A stretch of 21,215 nt of DNA from Candidatus Tagabacteria bacterium CG_4_10_14_0_2_um_filter_40_13 (GTDB lineage: Bacteria > Patescibacteriota > Minisyncoccia > GCA-002779875). Shown in pieces: positions 1 through 6,953 of the stretch. The notes under the pieces are model-generated. The model was given only the letters and a program-made list of their open reading frames with translations, did not search any database and was not told where the DNA came from. Made by a program: the position numbers and the translations under genes. Within the stretch, counting starts at the first letter, position 1. Each line of letters begins with the position of its first letter. The DNA is taken from NCBI GenBank assembly GCA_002792165.1, contig PFNV01000021.1:1-21215 (forward strand). Direction: 5' to 3'.

Positions 1-44
1 AAATATTTTTATTCTGTTAATGCTTACAACCTTTCTTATATTTT

Positions 45-74
45 ATTATATCACTATCCGCCTTTTAACTCCAA
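45..74 (-). promoter_or_regulatory. Candidate promoter for the gene left of the window
   Basis: Read on the minus strand, TTGGAG (69-74) and a perfect TATAAT (45-50) are separated by 18 nt, just after the rpoD stop. No intrinsic terminator hairpin is visible in positions 1-80. The site would fire leftward out of the window. It is a sequence match only, and AT-rich spacers give false positives. Confidence 0.4.
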
Positions 75-80
75 TATCCG

Positions 81-1289
81 TTAGTATTCCTTTAATTTTT
101 TAGCTTTATCGTGCTGGCGTATTTTTTCAAGGGCTTTTGCCTCGATTTGACGGATACGTTCGCGGGTAACGCCGAATTCCTTACCCACTTCTTCCAATGT
201 TCTCGTCACGCCATCGTTCAATCCGAAGCGCATTTCAAGAATCCGCCGCTCTCTCGGCGTAAGATCAATAAGAATTTCTTTTACTTGGTCTACTAAAAGC
301 CGCTGAGCAGTCTGCTGAACCGGCGAAAGTATTTTTTCGTCTTCGATAAATTCGCCCAAAGTGGAATCTTCATCTTCGTCGCCAACCGGCGCTTCAAGCG
401 AAATCGTCTCTTGCTTTATCTTCTGAATATGGCGCACCTTTTCCACGTCCAAACCCATTTCTGCCGCAATCTCTTCAGCCAACGGGTCTCTGCCCAAATC
501 TTGCGACAGACGCCTGGTTATCTGCTTGTATTTCGAAATTGTTTCAACCATATGAACCGGGATGCGGACAGTCGAAGCCTGATCAGCCAACGCTCTCGTG
601 ATTGCCTGACGTATCCACCACGTGGCGTATGTAGAAAACTTGTATCCCCTGCGCCAATCGAATTTTTCAACCGCGCGGAATAAACCCAAATTGCCTTCTT
701 GAATAAGATCTAAAATAGTGAGATGAGGACTGCGATTGATATAACGTTTCGCTATGGAAACAACTAATCGCAAATTCGCCTGAGCTAGTTTATTTTTTGC
801 CTCTTCATCGCCTTTTTCAATGCTGCGGGCAAATTCCTTTTCTTCTTCGCCGGTCAAAAGCGAAATCTTTCCGATTTCTTTAAGATACATCTGCACCGAG
901 TCGTAAGAGCCCAGATCGGCAAGGCGGCGCCCCTTTTTCAACTTAGGCGTTTTTTCATCGGAAATTTCGAGAAGGTCTTTGCCTTCTAAAATATCCACGT
1001 TCGCATCATGAAAACGAGTGTAAAGATCGTCGAGAAAAACAACATCCTCTTCAACAAGAGGAAACTCTTTCAGTATTTCGGCGTGAGTAATAAAACCGCG
1101 AAGCCTCCCTTTTTTTAAAAGGTTATCGACTCTTGTTTCGACGGCCTTGACTTTTTCCGATGAAGTTTGCTTTTCGCGCGCGGAGCCGATCATCTTAATG
1201 TGAAAACCGGCAGATTCTTTCTTGGAAATCGATTTCTTTTTTAGTTTCGCGGTTTTTTTCGTTTTTTTGATTCTTTTTTTATATTTCAT
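81..1289 (-). CDS. rpoD: Primary RNA polymerase sigma factor RpoD (sigma-70)
   Basis: This is the housekeeping sigma factor, which directs RNA polymerase to -10/-35 promoters. The 402-aa product begins with a lysine-rich tail (residues 1-26). It continues with a region 1.1-like domain (about 55-105), region 1.2 (about 122-160), region 2 (about 165-245, with the -10-reading stretch YATWWIRQAITRA at 221-233), region 3 (about 250-300) and region 4 (about 335-395, with the HTH containing GVTRERIRQIEAKAL). Its start codon overlaps the dnaG stop in an ATGA, so translation is probably coupled to dnaG. This is the classical primase-sigma operon without rpsU. No separate promoter is visible between the two genes. 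It is shorter than E. coli RpoD, lacking the large non-conserved insert between regions 1.2 and 2. Confidence 0.97.
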   Translation of the reverse strand: MKYKKRIKKTKKTAKLKKKSISKKESAGFHIKMIGSAREKQTSSEKVKAVETRVDNLLKKGRLRGFITHAEILKEFPLVEEDVVFLDDLYTRFHDANVDILEGKDLLEISDEKTPKLKKGRRLADLGSYDSVQMYLKEIGKISLLTGEEEKEFARSIEKGDEEAKNKLAQANLRLVVSIAKRYINRSPHLTILDLIQEGNLGLFRAVEKFDWRRGYKFSTYATWWIRQAITRALADQASTVRIPVHMVETISKYKQITRRLSQDLGRDPLAEEIAAEMGLDVEKVRHIQKIKQETISLEAPVGDEDEDSTLGEFIEDEKILSPVQQTAQRLLVDQVKEILIDLTPRERRILEMRFGLNDGVTRTLEEVGKEFGVTRERIRQIEAKALEKIRQHDKAKKLKEY

Positions 1290-3034
1290 CTTTGATTTTT
1301 TGAAATCTGGCTGATTTGCTTATTCAAATCATTAAATTTATTAAGCTGTTCAGCCAAAGCCTCCTCATTTCCTTCCGCTTCGAATTTCTTGATACTTGCC
1401 GCGATGGCTTCACTCTCGCCTTGAAGTATTTCCCGCTCCAATCCGTTTAAAAGAATTTTAACTTCGTCTTTTAACTTCGCATCTTCGATACCGTCATAAG
1501 ACAACTCACCCTCCAAGGCAAGTCGTTCCCAATAATGCTTGCTTTCATCCTGCAATTTTGAACGCCCTTTCGAATTTTTGAGCAAAAATTGATGTTTGTC
1601 GGAGAAAAGAGAGTATTTATCGTCAGGTATTATCTTAGCATCATTTTTCCAAAAAACAATGCCCAGCAAACGTTCTTCGAGAAGCAACCGCCGCGTTTTT
1701 ACGTCAGCCGGAAAATTTTCCTCGCCGCCATTTTCTTCTGTTTTTATTTTTTTTAATTTCATTTTTTTTAACTGTTCCCATATCGGCTCTTCATTCATTT
1801 TCAGGCACTTCGCGATTTCACCAACCCAGTGGCTTTTATCGATTTCGCTTTCAATATAAAAAAGATAAGGCAAAACAATTTGTTCGGCTTTGCGCTTCAG
1901 CTCTCTTGAATCAGAAATTTTTTCCGCGAGCGTCTTAAGGTAAAAATCGATAATATGATGCGATTCTTCAACCGCTTTCTGCCAGGCTACCGGGTCTTTA
2001 TGTACCACATCCGCCGGGTCTTTACCGAAAGGAAGAGAAACTACTTTAACCTCAAAACCGCGCTCTAAAGCAAGATCTATGCCGCGGCCTGCCGCGATAA
2101 GCCCGGCCTCATCGCTATCAAAAGAAACAATCAAATTATTGGTGAGCCGACCTATAGATTCCAGATGATACGGCGTCAGGCCGGTACCCGAAATCGCGAC
2201 AGCGTTCAAAACGTCGGCCTGATGCGACATTATCACATCCATTTGCCCTTCCACAATAACACACGCGTCTTTTTTGCGAATCTCCGTTTTCGCTCTGTCA
2301 AAACCGTAAAGAATTCTCGATTTATCATAGAGAACGGTTTGCGGACTATTGATATATTTTCCCACTCCTTCCCTTCCTTCTTCGGGGAAAATTCTTCCCG
2401 AAAAAGCGACTGTCCTTCCGGAAAAATCGAATATTGGAAACATTATCCGTCCGCGAAAACGATCGTAATATCTTTTTCTGGTATCTTCGGCTTTTATCGC
2501 CATTCCGCTTTTTTCTATTTCTTCGTCGGAATAGCCCTTACCGAGCAGAAATTCGTAAAGTTTTCTCCATCCTGAATTTTCTGGCGGAGCATAACCCAGA
2601 AGATATGATTGAATTGTCGAATCTTTAAGTCCCCTTTTCCTCAAATATTCCAAAACTTCTTCGCGGCTGATAAGCTCGTTTCTGTAAAAATCCGTGGCGT
2701 CTTTCATCAACTCCAAAAGCCGCGTGCGCTCGTTTCTTAAACGCGGGTCTTCCATTTTAAGTTTGATGCCTGCGCGTTCGGCCAAAATTCGCAAGGCTTC
2801 GATAAACTCAACACCTTCAATTTCCATCACAAAAGCGAAAATATCGCCGCCGCGGTTGCAGCCGAAACAATGCCAGATATCTCTCGACGGCGAAACGACA
2901 AATGACGGCGTTTTCTCGGAATGAAAAGGGCAGCGCGCCTTGAAATTAACGCCCGCCTTGTCGAGCTTGATATACGACTGAATCAGGTCAACCACGCTGA
3001 TCCGCTGTTTAATTTGTTCTACCGGAGATGACAT
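1286..3034 (-). CDS. dnaG: DNA primase DnaG
   Basis: Primase makes the RNA primers for the replisome. The 582-aa product has the N-terminal zinc ribbon (Cys35, His38, Cys56, Cys59), the DnaG N-terminal catalytic fold (about 120-245) and a TOPRIM domain with the catalytic Glu in VEGQMD (261-266) and the acidic motif FDSD (305-308). The C-terminal helicase-binding region is divergent. I chose the ATG at 3034 (MSSPVEQIKQ): the reading frame stays open 20 codons further upstream, but those codons would read into the terminator hairpin and match nothing in DnaG. A -10-like TAAAAT lies 7 nt before this ATG. It overlaps rpoD by 4 nt downstream and ends in TGA, which shows UGA is a stop in this organism. 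Confidence 0.96.
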   Translation of the reverse strand: MSSPVEQIKQRISVVDLIQSYIKLDKAGVNFKARCPFHSEKTPSFVVSPSRDIWHCFGCNRGGDIFAFVMEIEGVEFIEALRILAERAGIKLKMEDPRLRNERTRLLELMKDATDFYRNELISREEVLEYLRKRGLKDSTIQSYLLGYAPPENSGWRKLYEFLLGKGYSDEEIEKSGMAIKAEDTRKRYYDRFRGRIMFPIFDFSGRTVAFSGRIFPEEGREGVGKYINSPQTVLYDKSRILYGFDRAKTEIRKKDACVIVEGQMDVIMSHQADVLNAVAISGTGLTPYHLESIGRLTNNLIVSFDSDEAGLIAAGRGIDLALERGFEVKVVSLPFGKDPADVVHKDPVAWQKAVEESHHIIDFYLKTLAEKISDSRELKRKAEQIVLPYLFYIESEIDKSHWVGEIAKCLKMNEEPIWEQLKKMKLKKIKTEENGGEENFPADVKTRRLLLEERLLGIVFWKNDAKIIPDDKYSLFSDKHQFLLKNSKGRSKLQDESKHYWERLALEGELSYDGIEDAKLKDEVKILLNGLEREILQGESEAIAASIKKFEAEGNEEALAEQLNKFNDLNKQISQISKNQR

Positions 3035-3041
3035 TATGTTT

Positions 3042-3070
3042 ATTTTACGCCAAAAATCGCCAAAAATCAA
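3042..3070 (-). promoter_or_regulatory. Candidate dnaG-rpoD promoter, apparently leaderless
   Basis: On the minus strand TTGATT (3065-3070), a 17-nt spacer and TAAAAT (3042-3047) precede the dnaG ATG by only 7 nt. Transcription would therefore start at or next to the start codon. The -35 lies in the T-rich tail of the preceding terminator. The spacer contains a tandem 10-bp repeat, CGCCAAAAAT on the plus strand (3048-3057 and 3058-3067). Confidence 0.5.
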
Positions 3071-3105
3071 AACCCCGCAGCGCATTTCTTGCACGCTACG
3101 GGGTT
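3058..3105 (-). terminator. Intrinsic terminator after the PaaX/Cas2-like gene
   Basis: Hairpin 3071-3105 has AACCCCG/CGGGGTT (7 bp), one mismatch and AGCG/CGCT (4 bp). On the minus strand it is followed by TTTTGATTTTT. It lies between the regulator gene and dnaG, so it would end transcripts from the regulator and also those from the promoter at 3127-3154, unless it acts as an attenuator. Confidence 0.7.
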
Positions 3106-3126
3106 AATTATTATTCAGGCAGTTTC

Positions 3127-3154
3127 AATATGCCAAAACGTAAAAAAATGTCAA
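3127..3154 (-). promoter_or_regulatory. Candidate promoter beside palindrome copy 1, facing dnaG
   Basis: On the minus strand a perfect TTGACA (3149-3154) is followed after 16 nt by CATATT (3127-3132, 4 of 6 matches). The -35 directly abuts the left arm of the palindrome at 3155-3190. A transcript would start near 3120 and meet the hairpin at 3071-3105 before dnaG. Confidence 0.4.
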
Positions 3155-3190
3155 ATCCATTTTTAGCCACGATCGTAATTAAAAATGGAT
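3155..3190. repeat. 30-bp palindromic element, copy 1 (candidate operator)
   Basis: The core 3158-3187 reads CATTTTT-N4-ACGATCGT-N4-AAAAATG, and the complementary arms extend to 11 bp each (3155-3165 and 3180-3190). The same 30-bp layout recurs at 3869-3898 with identical outer 7-mers and centre but different N4 spacers. Conservation of just the symmetric positions is typical of a protein-binding site. The element abuts a TTGACA facing dnaG. Confidence 0.75.
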
Positions 3191-3244
3191 AAATAGAAAA
3201 ATAAAATAATAGATAATCTAGTGAACTTAAATAATTTAATAAAC

Positions 3245-3805
3245 TCAGTTTGTAAGATTAAAATGCGTTTGTAGATGCAATTCGTTATCAAGCGAATTGG
3301 CGACAATAAATCTTATGTATCTTCTTGCGTTATAGAACTCTATCAAATAGTTGATTTCATCTTCGCAGTCGTAGGGATGAACGAAAACGCTTTTTTGAAA
3401 TTCATAGAAACCAAGTTGTTTTAAATGATATCTAAAAGCGTCGCGAATTTTTCTTTGCTTTTCCGGTATGTCAAATAGAACAATCCGCCATTGGCCGTCC
3501 CATTTTGAAGGTTGGTTGATTTTCATTTCGTCCAGTTTGAAAGTAAGCGCTTTGTCTTTTCCGTTTTTAGTTAAAATAATCGTGTACGAGCCGTCTTTAT
3601 TTTCTTTTGCGTCTATCATTTTGGAATGATATAATCGCCGAATTGATTCTTTCAACGCTTCTTTATTAATTTTTTGCCAATCTTCCCCTATCGCTTTAAT
3701 GATTTTAAAATAAGCGGTGGGATTTCCGGAAAGACCCATTGCCAAACCGCCCATTAGCAATAATAGGATTTTCTTTTGCGTATAACCTAACCTTATTTTT
3801 GACAT
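3245..3805 (-). CDS. PaaX-like transcriptional regulator with Cas2-like C-terminal domain
   Basis: The 186-aa product has an N-terminal winged-helix-like region (about 8-90, with a beta-hairpin wing around DGSYTIILTKNGK) and a C-terminal Cas2/PaaX-type ferredoxin fold beginning WRIVLFDIPE (106-115, Asp112 at the position of the Cas2 acidic residue) and running through FVHPYDCEDEI to about residue 170. Such proteins are frequent in Parcubacteria and are often labelled Cas2, but no cas genes or CRISPR array are present here. The domain order fits a PaaX-type repressor better than a nuclease. Its own promoter carries a 30-bp palindrome over the -35, which suggests autoregulation. I chose ATG 3805; an in-frame GTG at 3811 is the alternative. 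The gene is monocistronic, with terminators on both sides. Confidence 0.75.
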   Translation of the reverse strand: MSKIRLGYTQKKILLLLMGGLAMGLSGNPTAYFKIIKAIGEDWQKINKEALKESIRRLYHSKMIDAKENKDGSYTIILTKNGKDKALTFKLDEMKINQPSKWDGQWRIVLFDIPEKQRKIRDAFRYHLKQLGFYEFQKSVFVHPYDCEDEINYLIEFYNARRYIRFIVANSLDNELHLQTHFNLTN

Positions 3806-3851
3806 ATTCACGCAAAATTATTTTGAATAAATTATTTTGACTGCATAAATT

Positions 3852-3880
3852 ATGATATTTCATCAATTCATTTTTGTCAA
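3852..3880 (-). promoter_or_regulatory. Promoter of the PaaX/Cas2-like gene
   Basis: A perfect TTGACA (3875-3880) and TATCAT (3852-3857, 5 of 6) are separated by exactly 17 nt. The -35 lies inside palindrome copy 2. Predicted start is near 3845, giving a leader of about 40 nt. Confidence 0.7.
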
Positions 3881-3902
3881 CGATCGTTTCTAAAAATGAA
3901 TT
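3865..3902. repeat. 30-bp palindromic element, copy 2 (candidate operator over a -35 box)
   Basis: The core 3869-3898 has the same CATTTTT-N4-ACGATCGT-N4-AAAAATG layout as copy 1, with 11-bp arms (3865-3875 and 3892-3902). The -35 of the regulator promoter (3875-3880) lies within it, so a bound protein would block RNA polymerase. Confidence 0.75.
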
Positions 3903-3930
3903 TTAATGGATTTTAATTAATGGATTTTAA
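3903..3930. repeat. Tandem 14-bp direct repeat
   Basis: TTAATGGATTTTAA occurs twice without a gap (3903-3916 and 3917-3930), followed by a partial AAGGATTTAA. Further right, TTAGAAA recurs four times between about 3955 and 4002. With palindrome copy 2 and the terminator at 4062-4099 these account for most of the 308-nt gap 3806-4113; I see no gene there. Confidence 0.6.
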
Positions 3931-4061
3931 AAGGATTTAATTAGATCAAAAAGAATTAGAAACAATTAGTTAGAAACAGGGCAAATTTAGAAATTTAGAA
4001 ATAGAGTAAATACTCAATATAGACTAAATATTTTCTTAAAATCATCCTGAGAGTATTATCA

Positions 4062-4099
4062 TGAAAAATCAAAAACCCCTTTGATTTCTCGCGGGGTTT
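4062..4099 (-). terminator. Intrinsic terminator after the TIM-barrel gene
   Basis: AAACCCC (4073-4079) pairs with GGGGTTT (4093-4099) across a 13-nt loop. On the minus strand the stem is followed by TTTTTGATTTTT. It lies 15 nt past the stop of the TIM-barrel gene and would end the rpoB-rpoC-propeller-TIM-barrel run if these are cotranscribed. Confidence 0.75.
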
Positions 4100-4113
4100 C
4101 GGATGTTTTCAAT

Positions 4114-4828
4114 TTAATAAATTTTATTTAGAGACGCTTTAGGCTTAAACAACTTAAAAGCATTAGAAATATATTTTTTAATATAGCTCGAACTAAGATG
4201 ATCGTATTCATCCCGTAATTTTCCTTCCGCGTCGATACAGAGAGAAGGAAATTCATCCAAAAGAGGTTCTATTAAATGCATCGTGGAGGGACCCAAACCG
4301 CCCGCCACCCCTATTCCTACGTTTTTCGTCGTTTTGACTACAACGCGGAGATAAGGCCGCAATTTTTCCGCATCAAGAATCAATCCTTTCCCTCCGCTGA
4401 AATCCAATAAAACATAATCAATCAAGCCGATATACAAAATCAATCTTTCGGCAAGTTTATCCGGAGAATTTTCTATTGCCTCAAAAGCACTGCTTCCGAC
4501 CTGAAGAACAAATTTTTTATCAGGATATAAACATTTATACGATAACAATTCTAGAGGCGGGGGCCAGGCGATATTCAATTGAAATCCGTCAAACTGCAAC
4601 GGCCCCACCAATTCTGTAAGAGTTGCGAGTTGAACAGAAAGAAGGTCTGTGTTTTTCGTATTATAATGAATCAAATTCAAAATGCGCGAATCTTTGCAAA
4701 AAATTTCGGCAATATGTTTTATTTCGCGAGCTGAATAATGTTCAACGGCTTTATCCACTAAATCCAAATTCCATGGGGGCGTCGAATTTTTCCAAATCCT
4801 TGGGAATAGCGGTGTTATAAAATTTCAT
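4114..4828 (-). CDS. TIM-barrel protein resembling phosphoribosylanthranilate isomerase; apparent frameshift near N-terminus
   Basis: The main open frame (4114-4767, 217 aa) has only a TTG as first start. It resembles phosphoribosylanthranilate isomerase-type TIM barrels: a strand with DYVLLDFSGGKG, a phosphate-site-like VGIGVAGGLGPST, and a final SLCIDAEGKLRD. A second frame starting at ATG 4828 reads MKFYNTAIPKDLEKFDAP and then hits a stop at 4751. Removing one base from a run of five C (plus-strand GGGGG, 4775-4779) joins them into a smooth 237-aa protein, so I annotate both as one gene. The cause could be a sequencing error, a real mutation or a programmed shift. No other trp genes are nearby, so the substrate is unknown. 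It lies 58 nt after the beta-propeller gene and ends at a terminator. Confidence 0.55.
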
Positions 4829-4886
4829 CTCATAATCCCGCGTTGCCTCAATAACTTTCTTTCTTTGAATATTACTGTCATTTCCG

Positions 4887-6920
4887 TTATTCGGTCAGAT
4901 CAATTTTATTAACAGTTTGCCAATCGGCTTCGTTCAAAACAATAATATCGTTGCTTCCTATTATATATAAGTAATCATTAATATAGAGCGCTCTTTTTGC
5001 TGAAATGCCGCTGATGGCCTTGGTCAGTTCCAGTTTCCCGTTTTTATACGAAAAAATATAACCGCCTTTTCCTCCGGGCAGGAAAAATACCTCGTGACTA
5101 CTGTCCTGTAAATACGCGCGATGATTTGAAAGCGTTTCCGACCAGCCTTCATCTAAAGTATATTTGGCCGCTTCAACCGGATTAGACGCCGAAGACACGT
5201 CGAAAATGGAAATTTTCACTTGCCAATTTTCCCGTCCTATGCCCAAAATTTTATCTTTAGCGAGCGGATGCAGATACGAAGAGTACCCGGGAATTTTAAG
5301 TTCGCCCTTCAAAGCCGGCGCCGCGGGGTCGGTTAAATCCAAAACATAAAACGGATCTGTTTGCCTGAACGTGACGACATAACCGCGGTTTTCGATAAAT
5401 CTGACCGAATAAATTCTCTCGGTTTTACCAAGATCTTTGACGACGCCTTTTAATTTTAAATTATTATCCAGAACATAAACATCGCTTACGCTCTCTCCTC
5501 TTCCTATATTACCTGCAAACCACAAACTCTGGCCGCCGACGGTTGTAGCGATTCTCAGATTATTTTTATATTCGTCCAAAGAAAATTGATTTAACGGAGA
5601 GCCGGGAACATTGCCGCTCGCGGTAATTGTGAAGTTGTCCAGTTTTATTTTTACGATTCCCGTTTTTTCCAATTCTCTGCTGTGTTCTTTAAAATAATCC
5701 GAGCTTCGGTTCGCAAGCTCATTCTCCGCTTTCAATCTCTCATCATTATCCAAGGAAGTTAGATACTTGTTCCACAAAGTTTGCATTTCCGTCATTTTCG
5801 CATTTTGGCTGATATCATAACTTTCAAGTTTATTCATCTTATCAATAAGCCATTTCGGAACCAAATCGCCCGCTTCTTCTTTCAAAAAAGCGGAAAAAAA
5901 TTTAATCATACTTTCGTAGTAAGTATAAGTGATATAGATAGCGCTTTCAGACATATAAACAACCGACGATCCCGAAGAACCGACAAAAGAAACTGTGTTA
6001 TTAATCTTGCCGGATGCGGGATCCAAAATCATGGCGGTGAAATTCGAATCAACCGGCACAGGCGCAATAGGATAGTAAATATCAACGCATTTTATCTCAA
6101 GGGCGACGTCGGAAACTGTTAAAGGCCTGATAGGACACGGCCGCGATTCATTTATATTCTGCCTCACAACCAAATAAATTTTGTTTTGATAAAGCCTGGC
6201 GCCGGCTATGGAAGCATTGTCGTCCAACTTGATATTCCATTTCTTTTCCGGCGATTTCGAATCGGAAACGTTGTAGCCGCTTATTTCCTGGCCGGAAAAA
6301 ATTACCAGAATGTTTTTTGCCAAAAGCAATTCTCCGCCTTTTTTAAGTTCGCTAATCACTTTCAAATCGGCCGGAGGAAAAGCTTGGATAATACGCGTTC
6401 CGATTTGCTGATAATAAGGAGGCATTATTTTCACGCCGATTCCGTCTTCTATCATCATCGGCCGTATTCCGCCGTAGTCGTAATAATTTGAAGATAAATA
6501 AATTTCTTTGCCGTCGGTTTTAACGATATCCGGTTCGTCAACGCCTAAAACCTGAACATTAGTTTCGGAAACGCGTTCAACGTCTTTTTGAGCGGTTGAA
6601 GGAGCCGCAGGAGCCACTAAAGCTCGTTCAAGCGCAATTTCGCCTCCGATTCCAAATCCGCCGTAAGCAGCATATTGAGAGGAATTTTCCAGATAAATCT
6701 TGAACTCTTCTTCCGAAGCAAACTTTTTAATATCTTTAATATCATTAGCGGGATTTACGAACGGGATTTTGGGAAAAGTAATATTTTTGAAAAACGAAAA
6801 TGATTCGGGAGATGATGCTTTATCATTCAAAAATAAAATTCCCGAAACTATCAGAAAAACGGCGACAATAATAATTGTTGCCGACTTTGTGCTGATTTCT
6901 TTGCGCAAAAATTGATTCAT
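4887..6920 (-). CDS. Membrane-anchored protein with C-terminal beta-propeller domain
   Basis: The 677-aa product starts with a short basic stretch and one hydrophobic segment (about 14-31), so it is probably exported and held in the membrane by its N-terminus; no lipobox cysteine is visible. The rest matches the secreted beta-propeller family (Beta_propel, distantly WD40-like). It shows the family hallmark LGVDEPDIVKTDGKEIYLSS and repeated blade-like segments such as LKVISELKKGGELLLAKNIL, VYVLDNNLKLKGVVKDLG, FYVLDLTDPAAPALKGELKI, ISIFDVSSASNPVEAAKYTL and YLYIIGSNDIIVLNEADW. The function of the family is not established; surface binding or scaffolding is a guess. It begins 33 nt after rpoC in an A/T-only stretch with no Shine-Dalgarno, so it may be transcribed from the rpo operon. 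Confidence 0.8.
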   Translation of the reverse strand: MNQFLRKEISTKSATIIIVAVFLIVSGILFLNDKASSPESFSFFKNITFPKIPFVNPANDIKDIKKFASEEEFKIYLENSSQYAAYGGFGIGGEIALERALVAPAAPSTAQKDVERVSETNVQVLGVDEPDIVKTDGKEIYLSSNYYDYGGIRPMMIEDGIGVKIMPPYYQQIGTRIIQAFPPADLKVISELKKGGELLLAKNILVIFSGQEISGYNVSDSKSPEKKWNIKLDDNASIAGARLYQNKIYLVVRQNINESRPCPIRPLTVSDVALEIKCVDIYYPIAPVPVDSNFTAMILDPASGKINNTVSFVGSSGSSVVYMSESAIYITYTYYESMIKFFSAFLKEEAGDLVPKWLIDKMNKLESYDISQNAKMTEMQTLWNKYLTSLDNDERLKAENELANRSSDYFKEHSRELEKTGIVKIKLDNFTITASGNVPGSPLNQFSLDEYKNNLRIATTVGGQSLWFAGNIGRGESVSDVYVLDNNLKLKGVVKDLGKTERIYSVRFIENRGYVVTFRQTDPFYVLDLTDPAAPALKGELKIPGYSSYLHPLAKDKILGIGRENWQVKISIFDVSSASNPVEAAKYTLDEGWSETLSNHRAYLQDSSHEVFFLPGGKGGYIFSYKNGKLELTKAISGISAKRALYINDYLYIIGSNDIIVLNEADWQTVNKIDLTE

Positions 6921-6953
6921 ATTTATTATTTATTTATTTTAATCTATTAATTT

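Noticed and set aside
1051..1070. CCTCTT-CAAC-AAGAGG hairpin in rpoD
   Set aside because: Short stem in a region encoding EDVV/PLVEE-type acidic residues; no sign of inserted amino acids.
2459..2466. ACGATCGT inside dnaG as a third operator copy
   Set aside because: It lacks the CATTTTT/AAAAATG arms and lies in coding sequence; an 8-bp match is expected by chance.
3245..3805. Cas2 of a CRISPR system
   Set aside because: No cas1 or other cas gene and no CRISPR array in the window; the protein has an extra N-terminal winged-helix-like half, as in PaaX-type regulators.
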